From: Pseudobacteriovorax antillogorgiicola
GTDB lineage: Bacteria > Bdellovibrionota_B > Oligoflexia > Oligoflexales > Oligoflexaceae
Assembly (NCBI RefSeq): GCF_900177345.1
Contig: NZ_FWZT01000008.1
Span: forward strand, 1-64,000
Length of the DNA stretch: 64,000 bases
Reading direction: 5' to 3'
The notes under the pieces are model-generated. The model was not told the origin of the DNA. It saw only the letters and a list, made by a program, of their open reading frames with translations, and made no database searches. The position numbers were made by a program, and so were the translations under genes. Below, piece by piece: positions 8,035 through 16,246 of the stretch; the first letter of the stretch is position 1, and each line of letters begins with the position of its first letter.

Positions 8035-8477
8035 TCAGCTAGTCCCAAGAGATCGTTGTCAGTGATAAGGTAGACTTTGTACCCTGAGTGATCTGTGTGA
8101 GCCTCGCGGGTGCAGGCTGTGCAAAAAATGTTTTCTCTTGCACAAGTGTCAGATGACTCTCGGGTCGAGATACACATTTGGTAGGCTTGTGCGGTGGGAT
8201 CGTAACGGAAATGCTGATCGAAGAGGAATTTTATTCCTGAGCTGCTGCCGCTGAAAGAATAAACTTCATAGTGGGCCTTATCACTGTGATCCTTGGACTC
8301 GACATCCTTGCAAAGATACTTTTCGCTTTTACACCTGGGGTCTAACTCCCGTGTTGCCTCGGCATTGAGACGAGCATTGGTGGTTTTGCTGTCGTGATAC
8401 TGAATGGTGTCTACTTTGGTGAAGCCTTGAGCATTTAAAGAAGCCATTGCGATCACCGACAAAAGTAAATTTTTCAT
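8028..8477 (-). CDS. small exported protein, unknown
   Basis: The product is 149 residues with a signal peptide MKNLLLSVIAMASLNAQG (cleavage near residue 18). The mature chain has six cysteines in pairs (RCKSEKYLC; CISTRESSDTC; FCTACT), consistent with an oxidised periplasmic or secreted protein. No domain is recognised. Its stop codon overlaps the 3' end of the TIGR02147 gene on the opposite strand. It has an AT-rich upstream region around 8478-8500. It is supported by the signal peptide, the cysteine pattern and a clean ATG start; function cannot be assigned. Confidence 0.7.
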   Translation of the reverse strand: MKNLLLSVIAMASLNAQGFTKVDTIQYHDSKTTNARLNAEATRELDPRCKSEKYLCKDVESKDHSDKAHYEVYSFSGSSSGIKFLFDQHFRYDPTAQAYQMCISTRESSDTCARENIFCTACTREAHTDHSGYKVYLITDNDLLGLADY

Positions 8478-8691
8478 ATTATCAATCCCTATATTGTTGT
8501 TACGGATCTATTGATACAAAAGCCGATGGCTGGCGTAAATGATCGAGCGATGGCTGGTTCACAAAGAGTTGCCTGCCTGGCAACACCTTCGCGAGCCTCT
8601 ATTTCAATAGGGATTTCTTTGGAACCCTTATACTTTTTTGTCATGTTTTGACTTACCTTTGCCGAAACGTAGCAGACAGTAAGGGGGTGAC

Positions 8692-9156
8692 GTGCGGCTG
8701 CTATTCCTATTTATCCTAGTTTTTATAGATTCTTGTGGCGTCGAACATGTTTTTGGCCATAAAGTCGACCATCGCTGTGATCGTGACCTGTGGGACGTTT
8801 GGGCTGGTGAATCCTGTGGACCTGAAGAAGTTCCTGAGGGGTACACTACGGACCCAGAAACCGGCGATGTCATCTGTAAGCTTGGTCTCAATAATTTCCA
8901 ATGTAAGATTGATGTTGTTGAAGATAGTGTTTGGGCCAGTGAGGTCCATAGCTATGCTGTTCTAGGGCAGGGGACTAGCTATCAAGTCTATTACCGCTTT
9001 CTTACCAATGGCACCTATGAGCAATATGTAGTGGCTCGGTTCCCTTATTCCGAGTCTCCAATTTATGAGATGCGTACAGGTACCTTTGAAATCAACCTAG
9101 GGCTAGATGACTACGTGACCATGGATACCGTAGAAACTGGCATTGCGAGAGCTTGA
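8692..9156 (+). CDS. small putative lipoprotein, unknown
   Basis: The product is 154 residues. The start is GTG at 8692, preceded by AAGGGGGT, with product MRLLFLFILVFIDSCG; lipobox FIDSC gives lipidated Cys15. The mature part has cysteines in RCDRD, SCGPEE, ICKLG and QCKID, and a beta-strand-rich second half (SYQVYYRFLTNGTYEQYVVAR). No known domain is seen. It stands alone. Alternative open frames inside this interval on both strands lack signal peptides and ribosome sites. Confidence 0.65.
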   Translation: MRLLFLFILVFIDSCGVEHVFGHKVDHRCDRDLWDVWAGESCGPEEVPEGYTTDPETGDVICKLGLNNFQCKIDVVEDSVWASEVHSYAVLGQGTSYQVYYRFLTNGTYEQYVVARFPYSESPIYEMRTGTFEINLGLDDYVTMDTVETGIARA

Positions 9157-9455
9157 AGCACTCCAGTAGAATCACGTCCAAGGATCTTCTCCGAAACCAG
9201 GATTTGATCGGTCTTAGGGTTCTGGGACGAAGTATCACGGGTCACCCTTCGATGACTGATCGGGTCTGAACTCCAACTTTACGGTATGTCGTTTTTCGCC
9301 GCTGATGTGCACTAAACTCTAAAGAATTAATGCTCACTATCTCAAAAAAATGCACCTGTTTTTGCTAGGCTAGCGGTTATTTCCCATTTGTCTCTATGGA
9401 GTGGTTTTAGATACCGATCAACCCCGTTACGCTGGGAACAATTGGGGATTTTAAC
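9157..9455. other. intergenic region before the RCC1-like gene
   Basis: About 300 bases without a supported gene. On the minus strand a short open stretch (about 9117-9245) has protein-like composition, but it has no ribosome site and runs into the 3' end of the lipoprotein gene, so it is not called. The region just before 9456 contains GGGGATTTTAAC, which supplies the ribosome site of the next gene. Confidence 0.4.
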
Positions 9456-12341
9456 ATGATCTTTCGCACTCTTGCCATCTTTACATTTTTAACTTGGGGC
9501 TGTTTTGGAGGGCCTTACGATGAGTCTCAATCCCCAGATCAGACATCAGCCGATCCTTCCGTAAATAACACTGATCATGGAGTCGAAGCCCCTAAGAATG
9601 GGGAAGGCTCTGGCGAAACTGAGGATCAAAAGGTGTGTTCCGAAAATGGAATCGCTTTTGGCGAAGAGTGCCTCGATGGGATCATTTCTATAGATAGTTT
9701 CGGAGACAGTCGGATCGCACTCCGAACCAACAACAATCTGGTCGCTTTTGGTCGTTCGGATAATATGAAGAATTACGATGCTGTTCGAAATCAGCTCAAT
9801 ACAAACACGGTTCCTGTAAAGAAAATTGCAGGTTCTACTCAAGGAATTGCAGTTCTTCTTAGGGATGGACGTATAATTGCATTTGGTGATTTTGAAGATT
9901 CCATATTAAGCAGTTTGCATTCACAGCAAAATGTTGTGCAATTGGAAGCTAAGAACGACGGATTTTCGATTCTCGTAGGCTCTAGCCCTGAGGATGATTG
10001 CTCTGGGGGCTGCCAATTACTTTCCATAGGCGGTAGTCAGCCTGCAGCCACAATTTCAAATGCAGCCACAATTTTTGCTAGTAGTTATTCCAATGTCACC
10101 GTGGTTCGAAACACTGATAATTCTATCACTTATTTTCCGAATACTAGCCATGCACTTGCTGCAGAGGACGCCACCGGTTTTGTGAAGGTCGTTTTTGGGT
10201 ATAAGGGCGGGATAGTAGGCGTAAGAGAAGATTTAACGGGGGCTATCTGGGGGAATAATGACCAAGGAGATAGTTCCGCAATCACCGGGGCTCTCGATAA
10301 TATTGCAGAAGTAAACTTCGGTGAATATCACGGCCAAGTTATAAAAACTGATGGGTCGATCGTCGCTTGGGGGAGTACCGATTACTTTGCCTACGATGAT
10401 GCTCCTGAATACTATAGCTTTACCTCTCAATCTGCTCAGGTCGTAAATATTACAGAAGTGGTTTCATTATCCGAGTCCTCACTAGCGCGGAGTGATCAAG
10501 GGAAACTATTCTTCTGGGGGTACGTGGACAGTAATGAACGAGATATCCTATCTATCGTCGGAAATAACAAGATAATCGATATTGCAGCCTTTGATGAACG
10601 TTACATAGCTCTAACAGAGGGAGGGGAAATTTTCTATACAGGAGATGCTATGTCCCCCCTAGACGAGGGAGGGCCTATTTCTGATGTTGTTTCTATGGAA
10701 GCAGCCAATGATTTTGTGGTTTTAAGATTGTCTAATGGCAAACAACGTCTTGTAGTTCCAGATGATTCCAATACCTACGAAAAAAAACTACTATCCATAG
10801 CCTTTGCGAAATTTTCTGGCAACGAATCTGGACTTCGGGACATCTTTATTTCTGAAGAGGAAAACGGAGCGATTTTCGTTAGCAACGACCTGAATGTCTA
10901 TCCCATTGGGGAAGCTAGCGATGGTCTCGATCCTCAATACCTCGATCTATCTAAGCCTGTAGAGCAATTTTTCTTCAGCGGAGGTGGTACGCGTAGATAC
11001 GCACTCACACAAGGAGAAAAATTCTATCTTAATTTTTCGAAGTATCATAGCTATTTTTTGCCCGAAATTAACGGGAGTGAAGTGGACGAGGTGCTGTTTA
11101 CTTCTAATCTGCTGATATACGATACTAATGATATCGCAACAGTGATTGAACATGATACCGGTGCGGTTGTTACCCATACTAATATTGATTCCGTATACCA
11201 AGCGAATTATGGCTATCTCTTGCTGCAGCGACAAGAAGGGCAAGCAGACTGTACGGTTGGCTGTTCTTTAATTGTGGAAGAGCCGATTCAGAATCAAATA
11301 GATAGCTACTTAAATGATGGCGACCCCGATAATGATATTGGAGTTACTAATATCACTCAAGCCTTTGTCAGTGGGAATCAGATCTTTCTAGTATATAAGG
11401 ACGGTACCATCATCTACTTTAGAGATGTTGGGTCAGGGTTTGAAAAAATTGATCCAGTGGCCCTAAAAGGTACTACAGTCGCTAGGTTTGTAAAAAATAA
11501 CTATGACCTTGTGGGTATCACAACAGATAATAAGATAGTAAGCATCGGTCCTACGAGCAGCGGTGGGGATCCCATAAGCAACTCGTCGCGGGAGTACCTT
11601 CCTCATCTGACTTTAGAAAATGTGGTTGATGTGATTCCAACCTTCGGTGGCTTTACAGCTCTTTTATCGTCTAATGGAAATTGTGATTCAGGGTGTCAGG
11701 TGACGTCTTGGGGGAACATGGGTGTACCTTTAGATACGAGCAACCCTATGGGAGGGGCGAAAGATCTAACAGACATTGTGAGTGTGGCAGCCAGTAGCTC
11801 CGCCTTTCTAGGTGTGAGAAGTGGTGGTGAAAGGGTTGTCTGGGGTTCTCAATACGGTGGCGGAGATCCCACTTGCAGCAGTTCTTATTCCACATGCCGT
11901 ACTACAAATTCTATGTCAATTCCTCCCTTTATAGCCCAAAATTCTAACCTCGCTTCCCTGCGATCAAGCGGGTTTTGGGGTTACGATGGCACGAATTTAG
12001 ATTTTTGGGGAAGTTGGCGTTACGGTTCTATTGAAGACGACCGGACAATTGCAGACCTACAATTTATTATCGATAACGAATCTATACTCGCGTTGTTCTA
12101 TGGATCAGAAAACTGTAGTGAAGGGTGCCAATTTATAAATGTTTTGAATCGGGATCTATTCGAAAATGGGTCCGATCCGCAAGGCCAAGTCACTTCAGTG
12201 AAGACAACTGAATATGGCGTAGTTATGACAAAAAAAGACGGGACAAAGGCTGCAATTTTTGATGGCTTGCGAGCTGATACCATATTAAGCATTCCTGACA
12301 TTGACGTTCTAACACCGACAAAGAGACAAACCAGCCAATAG
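9456..12341 (+). CDS. large RCC1-like repeat lipoprotein
   Basis: The product is 961 residues. Signal and lipobox FLTWGC give lipidated Cys16, followed by an acidic, low-complexity linker (about 20-60). The rest resembles RCC1/RLD beta-propeller repeats. Recurrent blades combine a strand such as NNLVAFG, GRIIAFGD, GSIVAWGS, KLFFWGYV or RVVWGSQY with linkers such as VVSLSESSLARSDQGK. Four insertions carry the motif [DN]C-x2-GC-[QS]: Cys182/186, 599/603, 743/747 and 887/891. The last three pairs are spaced by exactly 144 residues, about three RCC1 blades. Bacterial RCC1-like lipoproteins are thought to act as surface or periplasmic binding scaffolds; no partner is evident here. It stands alone with about 300 bases upstream. 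RCC1-type architecture is likely, but individual blades were judged by eye. Confidence 0.8.
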   Translation: MIFRTLAIFTFLTWGCFGGPYDESQSPDQTSADPSVNNTDHGVEAPKNGEGSGETEDQKVCSENGIAFGEECLDGIISIDSFGDSRIALRTNNNLVAFGRSDNMKNYDAVRNQLNTNTVPVKKIAGSTQGIAVLLRDGRIIAFGDFEDSILSSLHSQQNVVQLEAKNDGFSILVGSSPEDDCSGGCQLLSIGGSQPAATISNAATIFASSYSNVTVVRNTDNSITYFPNTSHALAAEDATGFVKVVFGYKGGIVGVREDLTGAIWGNNDQGDSSAITGALDNIAEVNFGEYHGQVIKTDGSIVAWGSTDYFAYDDAPEYYSFTSQSAQVVNITEVVSLSESSLARSDQGKLFFWGYVDSNERDILSIVGNNKIIDIAAFDERYIALTEGGEIFYTGDAMSPLDEGGPISDVVSMEAANDFVVLRLSNGKQRLVVPDDSNTYEKKLLSIAFAKFSGNESGLRDIFISEEENGAIFVSNDLNVYPIGEASDGLDPQYLDLSKPVEQFFFSGGGTRRYALTQGEKFYLNFSKYHSYFLPEINGSEVDEVLFTSNLLIYDTNDIATVIEHDTGAVVTHTNIDSVYQANYGYLLLQRQEGQADCTVGCSLIVEEPIQNQIDSYLNDGDPDNDIGVTNITQAFVSGNQIFLVYKDGTIIYFRDVGSGFEKIDPVALKGTTVARFVKNNYDLVGITTDNKIVSIGPTSSGGDPISNSSREYLPHLTLENVVDVIPTFGGFTALLSSNGNCDSGCQVTSWGNMGVPLDTSNPMGGAKDLTDIVSVAASSSAFLGVRSGGERVVWGSQYGGGDPTCSSSYSTCRTTNSMSIPPFIAQNSNLASLRSSGFWGYDGTNLDFWGSWRYGSIEDDRTIADLQFIIDNESILALFYGSENCSEGCQFINVLNRDLFENGSDPQGQVTSVKTTEYGVVMTKKDGTKAAIFDGLRADTILSIPDIDVLTPTKRQTSQ

Positions 12342-12791
12342 CAGGTGACTAGCGTTCAATGCACTTGGGGAATGTTATTTGACCACCAAAAAGCCTTCTC
12401 GAAACTAAGAGAGGGTGTCCTCAATTGAGAGACATTATCAATGACTAAGCACTGGTATTCAATTGCTAAAAATCACACCCTAAGCCGCTGACCTATCGGA
12501 CATCAATGCGGAAATGACGCCCGTGACGTTTTCAGCTCTTTCTAAAGCAGCAGCCGATGCTAGGTTTACAGTAGGAGTTGAACTTTCTAAAAAGTCTCCC
12601 CTCCGCAATTGCTGCATATCCGCTATCGGACAACAATCCCCTAAAGACCCTATACACCTGTTTTTTGAGAAGCTCTGCGAACCTTAATTCTCAGTCCAAA
12701 AAAAGTTGAGCAATATTTCAAAGTTGTCTTGTCTTATATGTGAATCATGAGTAGAGGCCAGCCTCTAAAGGGAATAATCAAATAGGAAACA
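12342..12791. other. 450-base intergenic region with a near-exact 15-mer repeat
   Basis: No gene is supported. CTATCGGACATCAAT (12493-12507) and CTATCGGACAACAAT (12623-12637) differ by one base and lie 130 bases apart in the same orientation. They could be paired binding sites for a regulator of the downstream lipoprotein gene, or chance. The last 80 bases are AT-rich and probably contain the promoter of the 12792 gene. Confidence 0.35.
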
Positions 12792-13886
12792 ATGATGAAA
12801 TACGTACTACCACTTGCTTTTGCACTTTCAGTAACAGCCTGTAACAATGATGATGATAAGAAAAACTCAGATGGCCCTGGTAAAGAAGGTCAAGGCCTCA
12901 CTCTCCGGAGCACGGAAAAGCTAATGGCTGATGCCAAAATGAACGTGATCCCTAGTGACTTTAAAAACACAGCTACAAGTCCTAAAGATGTTTCTAAAGC
13001 ATTTGATAGCATGGATGCAAAGAAGCTTGTACCTCAGAAGAAAACGGCTGGCGGAGTCATTGCAAACTTCGTGAAGTCAGCATCAGCAAAGGAAGGTGGT
13101 GGAAAAGGTGGCGCTGTCGCCCCAGCTATAGCGTGTGACCAACTGTTTGACGGCATCGATACCTTTTTAGATGAGGGCAATTCTGCTGTCGGCGAGCTTG
13201 TCACAGAAGTCGATAATGCTATTAGTGGTAAAGATAATCCGATGAATCTTTACGTTGAAACACCCAAAGAAAACGAAGTATTTAGGATCAGAGCCGATAT
13301 TGAAGCCCTTGATTCCGAAGATAGCGATGAAGAGGGAACAAGTGGGAATGTTTCCGGTGATGTCATCGTAAGTGGCGGAGCAAATGATACTCAAGCATTT
13401 CTAAAGTTCTCGGGAGATATGAATATCAGCGAGCTAGAGCTAAACGATGAAGCCAGCCTTGTTGATCAGAAGATCAAGACTGATATCGAGGTGTTCGCAG
13501 AGAACGGTGATGATCCGAAGCTTGGTTTCGGTGCTGGAGTGGAGATGCTTGCTACGGATGCTGAAGGTAGCGAAGTTAAGGTCGATTCTGCGCTAAAACT
13601 TGAAATCAAGGGTGGGAAACTCCCAAGCTATACGTTAACAGGCAGTGGCAACGGAGTTTTCGAGAAAACCAAAGGAACGTTCTCCTTTGATAGCAGCTTG
13701 ACTACCCAGGAAGACTTGAGCCTTGAGTTCATCTTCGACGCTTCGCTTAGCGCTCCTGAAGGAAATGAGAAGCTAAAGATCACTTCTAAGCTTCAGAACA
13801 GCAGCAGGGGTTGCTTTGCCGTAGAAACAACTTGTGAAGGCAACGAACAAGCTTGTGATCTTGTTGTGGGCGTGGTGGCACGCTAG
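12792..13886 (+). CDS. putative lipoprotein, unknown
   Basis: The product is 364 residues. The signal MMKYVLPLAFALSVTAC gives lipidated Cys17, or Cys16 if the second ATG at 12795, which is better spaced from AGGAA, is used. An Asn/Asp/Lys-rich linker follows. The mature part is acidic and beta-rich, with several segments like FSGDMNISELELNDEASL and TFSFDSSLTTQEDLSLEF, suggesting a repetitive beta-solenoid or beta-sandwich. A cluster of cysteines closes the C-terminus (RGCFAVETTCEGNEQACD). No family is recognised. A clear hairpin at 13920-13961 ends the unit, so the gene is probably monocistronic. Confidence 0.75.
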   Translation: MMKYVLPLAFALSVTACNNDDDKKNSDGPGKEGQGLTLRSTEKLMADAKMNVIPSDFKNTATSPKDVSKAFDSMDAKKLVPQKKTAGGVIANFVKSASAKEGGGKGGAVAPAIACDQLFDGIDTFLDEGNSAVGELVTEVDNAISGKDNPMNLYVETPKENEVFRIRADIEALDSEDSDEEGTSGNVSGDVIVSGGANDTQAFLKFSGDMNISELELNDEASLVDQKIKTDIEVFAENGDDPKLGFGAGVEMLATDAEGSEVKVDSALKLEIKGGKLPSYTLTGSGNGVFEKTKGTFSFDSSLTTQEDLSLEFIFDASLSAPEGNEKLKITSKLQNSSRGCFAVETTCEGNEQACDLVVGVVAR

Positions 13887-13919
13887 CCGTAGGTCCAATC
13901 CACCTTACGTGGAGTGGTA

Positions 13920-13961
13920 GAGCCTTTTTCCGAATCCTGGGAAGATCTCGGAAAGAGGCTC
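13920..13961 (+). terminator. long hairpin after the 12792-13886 gene
   Basis: GAGCCTTTTTCCGA (13920-13933) pairs with TCGGAAAGAGGCTC (13948-13961) with one mismatch and a 14-base loop. It lies 34 bases past the stop codon. The T-tract after it is poor, so it may be a terminator or an mRNA 3' stabiliser. Confidence 0.5.
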
Positions 13962-14034
13962 GATAATGGTGGTTGTTGAGCTACAGCACCCACCAATGCC
14001 ATCGATTGAGAGCTTCAATCAGTGGTTTTAAAGT

Positions 14035-14547
14035 TTACTTAGTCGCCTCAGCAGAGACTACTTCAATTTTTAGTTGGCAACCGGGATAGAAGGTCTCATC
14101 ACTTCCTTTTTTACTATTGAGACTTTGAATAGTTAAGTTTCCAGGTCCGTCAATGATGAGACCCCTTGCAGATGACTTGAAAACTAGCGGGTAGTAGCTT
14201 TGCTGTGGGTTTTCGGGATCAGCTTCATCGAATGCTGTCAGGTAGAATGGTGATGCGTAGTTGCCAGGCTCGCAAGTAAAGTCATAATTTACAGTGTAAG
14301 CTGTTCGAGCGTCACCCACTTTTTGTTCAACAACTTTTTTCTGATCATCAAGACGGCAGTTTTCACCGTCGGTATTACAGTTGAAGTAGATGTCTTCCCC
14401 AAATCTTCTTTCCTCATCGTCAACAAGCTGAGAGGGGTCTTTAGGCAGCTTTTGTCGCTTATCTATTTCGGATTCTTTCTTGTCTTGCCCACAGGATGCA
14501 ATTATCAAAAAGCATATTAATGTAATGATATAATTAACTAATTTCAA
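14035..14547 (-). CDS. small putative lipoprotein, unknown
   Basis: The product is 170 residues. The signal MKLVNYIITLICFLIIASC has lipobox IIASC and lipidated Cys19. A charged linker (GQDKKESEIDKRQKLPKD) leads to a beta-rich domain with cysteines in FNCNTDGENCR, FTCEPG and PGCQLK. No known family is seen. It is convergent with the preceding lipoprotein gene and is followed at a distance by another lipoprotein gene on the same strand. The start is an ATG at the signal peptide. The function is unknown. Confidence 0.7.
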   Translation of the reverse strand: MKLVNYIITLICFLIIASCGQDKKESEIDKRQKLPKDPSQLVDDEERRFGEDIYFNCNTDGENCRLDDQKKVVEQKVGDARTAYTVNYDFTCEPGNYASPFYLTAFDEADPENPQQSYYPLVFKSSARGLIIDGPGNLTIQSLNSKKGSDETFYPGCQLKIEVVSAEATK

Positions 14548-14896
14548 TTTTGGAATCCTTCCTTATAGTTATAATTATGATATGATAGACTGTTTTGGTG
14601 AATATTGCAGCATCGCACCCTGATGGCCAGATCTTATGAGGGCGTAGCGATTTAGCTTGGGGTTAGAAGGCCATCGCGCTATATCGATGCTTCCCATTTC
14701 ACTCGTCACTACTCAATACTTCAGAAAGAGCCTCGATGATAGGGCTAACGCCTGTGAAGCCTGTATGTCTAAGGAGCTGGTTGCCTTGTGCTGAACAGCT
14801 CCCGATTCGGGCGGGAATCGCTGTGGCTGAAGTGCTACAGGAATCCCCCACTAGAAACGCGCAAGCGATTTAGTGGCGGGAGGCCGTCAATCGATC
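14548..14896. other. intergenic region, nothing recognised
   Basis: About 350 bases between two minus-strand lipoprotein genes. The part next to 14548 is AT-rich and likely holds the promoter of the 14035 gene. The rest is GC-balanced, with no open frame, tRNA-like or clear hairpin structure. The word AGCGATTTAG occurs twice (14646 and 14864), which may be chance. Confidence 0.35.
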
Positions 14897-15928
14897 CTAC
14901 TCTACAATTAGGAGTTGCAGCTTAAGAGCCTCTGTCTGGCTGCCACGTGAGTGAGTCGTTCCTTGGTTACTATCCCCAGCGATGTAGCGATCCTCGCCTA
15001 GACCACGGATAAGAAACGATGCAGCTCTATCACGACTTTGGGAGTAGTGTTCGAGCGAGAAGCTTTGTGCTTCGGCCGTGTAGGTGCAGCCGTAAAATGC
15101 AACTTGATCAGAGTTTGCATAATCAACAAGATCAATGCAAGACAGTTCGCAGAACTCTTGGAAAAAGCATTGGGTCGCATTGGGATTAGGAGTCGTAATG
15201 CGGTAACCAGAGTCATAAGCTTGAAAGCGTACTGGTTGTGCACTTGAACATTCCGAGAACCCCAGGCTCGTGACAATAGCCGCGTCTGTATTTAAATCGT
15301 AACTCCACCGGCTTGGGCCTGAAAGGCAGAGTCCTGAGTCTGCATGCTGAAGATAGAAGTCACGGGATCCTAGATCTGAACTTTCAAGGGCAACGGAAAG
15401 CGGCATCACGGAATTGATGGGAACGACAATGGCTTCTGAGTTCATCGGATTCGAGCTGTTGCGAACGAGTAAACTGATCGAAAGTTTTTGATTGCTGATA
15501 AATTGTCGAGGAGCCTTGCCGTTCCAATGCCAATCCCCGGTCTCGATACGGGTCATAGAAACTTCTACGGTAGACGCTCCGTTTTCCACTAAACTCGCGC
15601 GCTCTATATAGATCTGATCAACGAAGGCAGACTTTGCAGTGAGGCTTTGATCTTCGAATACAGCGCAACCGAATCCTAAGTTGGCCTCATCGCTTAAGTT
15701 TGTGTCTACTGAGCAGGACAGGAAGGCTCCACCAACCATTACTGGCTCGTTGACGGCAGTGGTGAATGAGTCTGGATCGTGAGGGGAAAGATCTTCATTG
15801 GCCTCTACTTGTGAACCAGGCTTATCTAGGGAGATAGTCGTGCTCTTCTCAGTGCTATCTAGAAAGTTATCTGCAGGTGAGCAAGACAGGGTTAGAATGA
15901 TGATTGCCATAGGTCGTGACACTTTCAT
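14897..15928 (-). CDS. putative lipoprotein with possible beta-trefoil C-terminus
   Basis: The product is 343 residues. The ATG at 15928 was chosen over an upstream TTG because GGAG lies seven bases before it and the product then starts MKVSRPMAIIILTLSC, a lipoprotein signal with Cys16. The N-terminal half is an unknown beta-rich domain. The second half (about 195-340) has the look of a ricin-type or other beta-trefoil repeat, for example FYLQHADSGLCLSG, ECSSAQPVRFQAYDSGYRI and CTYTAEAQSFSLEHY. Each combines a Cys, a Q/D-x-F core and a Y/L strand. If correct, this would suggest carbohydrate binding, but the QxW signature is not conserved, so the call is tentative. Confidence 0.7.
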   Translation of the reverse strand: MKVSRPMAIIILTLSCSPADNFLDSTEKSTTISLDKPGSQVEANEDLSPHDPDSFTTAVNEPVMVGGAFLSCSVDTNLSDEANLGFGCAVFEDQSLTAKSAFVDQIYIERASLVENGASTVEVSMTRIETGDWHWNGKAPRQFISNQKLSISLLVRNSSNPMNSEAIVVPINSVMPLSVALESSDLGSRDFYLQHADSGLCLSGPSRWSYDLNTDAAIVTSLGFSECSSAQPVRFQAYDSGYRITTPNPNATQCFFQEFCELSCIDLVDYANSDQVAFYGCTYTAEAQSFSLEHYSQSRDRAASFLIRGLGEDRYIAGDSNQGTTHSRGSQTEALKLQLLIVE

Positions 15929-16246
15929 GAAAGTCTCCAAGAGTGATATTACTATTTTGGATCACATAAATGTGCTATCGGAATCTTTACCATGATCTCA
16001 TATTTTTATTCTAAGCTGTTGAATATATAACCATATATAAGGGCTAATTCTTCCAATCTAGCTAGCTCGTTAGTGTGACTTAAGGACGTTAATACTTAAC
16101 TGATAATCGTCTGAGAAGAATTTTGAGGCTTGTCACATGATTCTGCCTACAGGTAGTGGCAGCGGGGTAGGGAGTATTGGCATTCATTTTGGGCCCTAAA
16201 TGAGAGACTGTTTTTGCAGCCTCTCTTCTTAGTTTTTGAGACCCTA
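15929..16246. other. intergenic region
   Basis: About 320 bases. It is AT-rich from 15980 to 16060, including the stretch AATATATAACCATATATAAG, as expected for the promoter of the 14897 lipoprotein gene read on the minus strand. A hairpin near 16202 is listed separately. No gene is seen. Confidence 0.35.
16202..16225. terminator. hairpin following the OsmC-YcaO gene
   Basis: GAGAGACTG (16202-16210) pairs with CAGCCTCTC (16217-16225) with one G-T wobble and a six-base loop. It starts about 20 bases beyond the minus-strand stop at 16247. The T-tract is weak on the minus strand and better on the plus strand. A plausible terminator. Confidence 0.45.

Noticed and set aside
9117-9245. Short minus-strand stretch with protein-like composition
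   Set aside because: About 42 codons, no ribosome site, overlaps the lipoprotein gene's 3' end and does not resemble a family I know.
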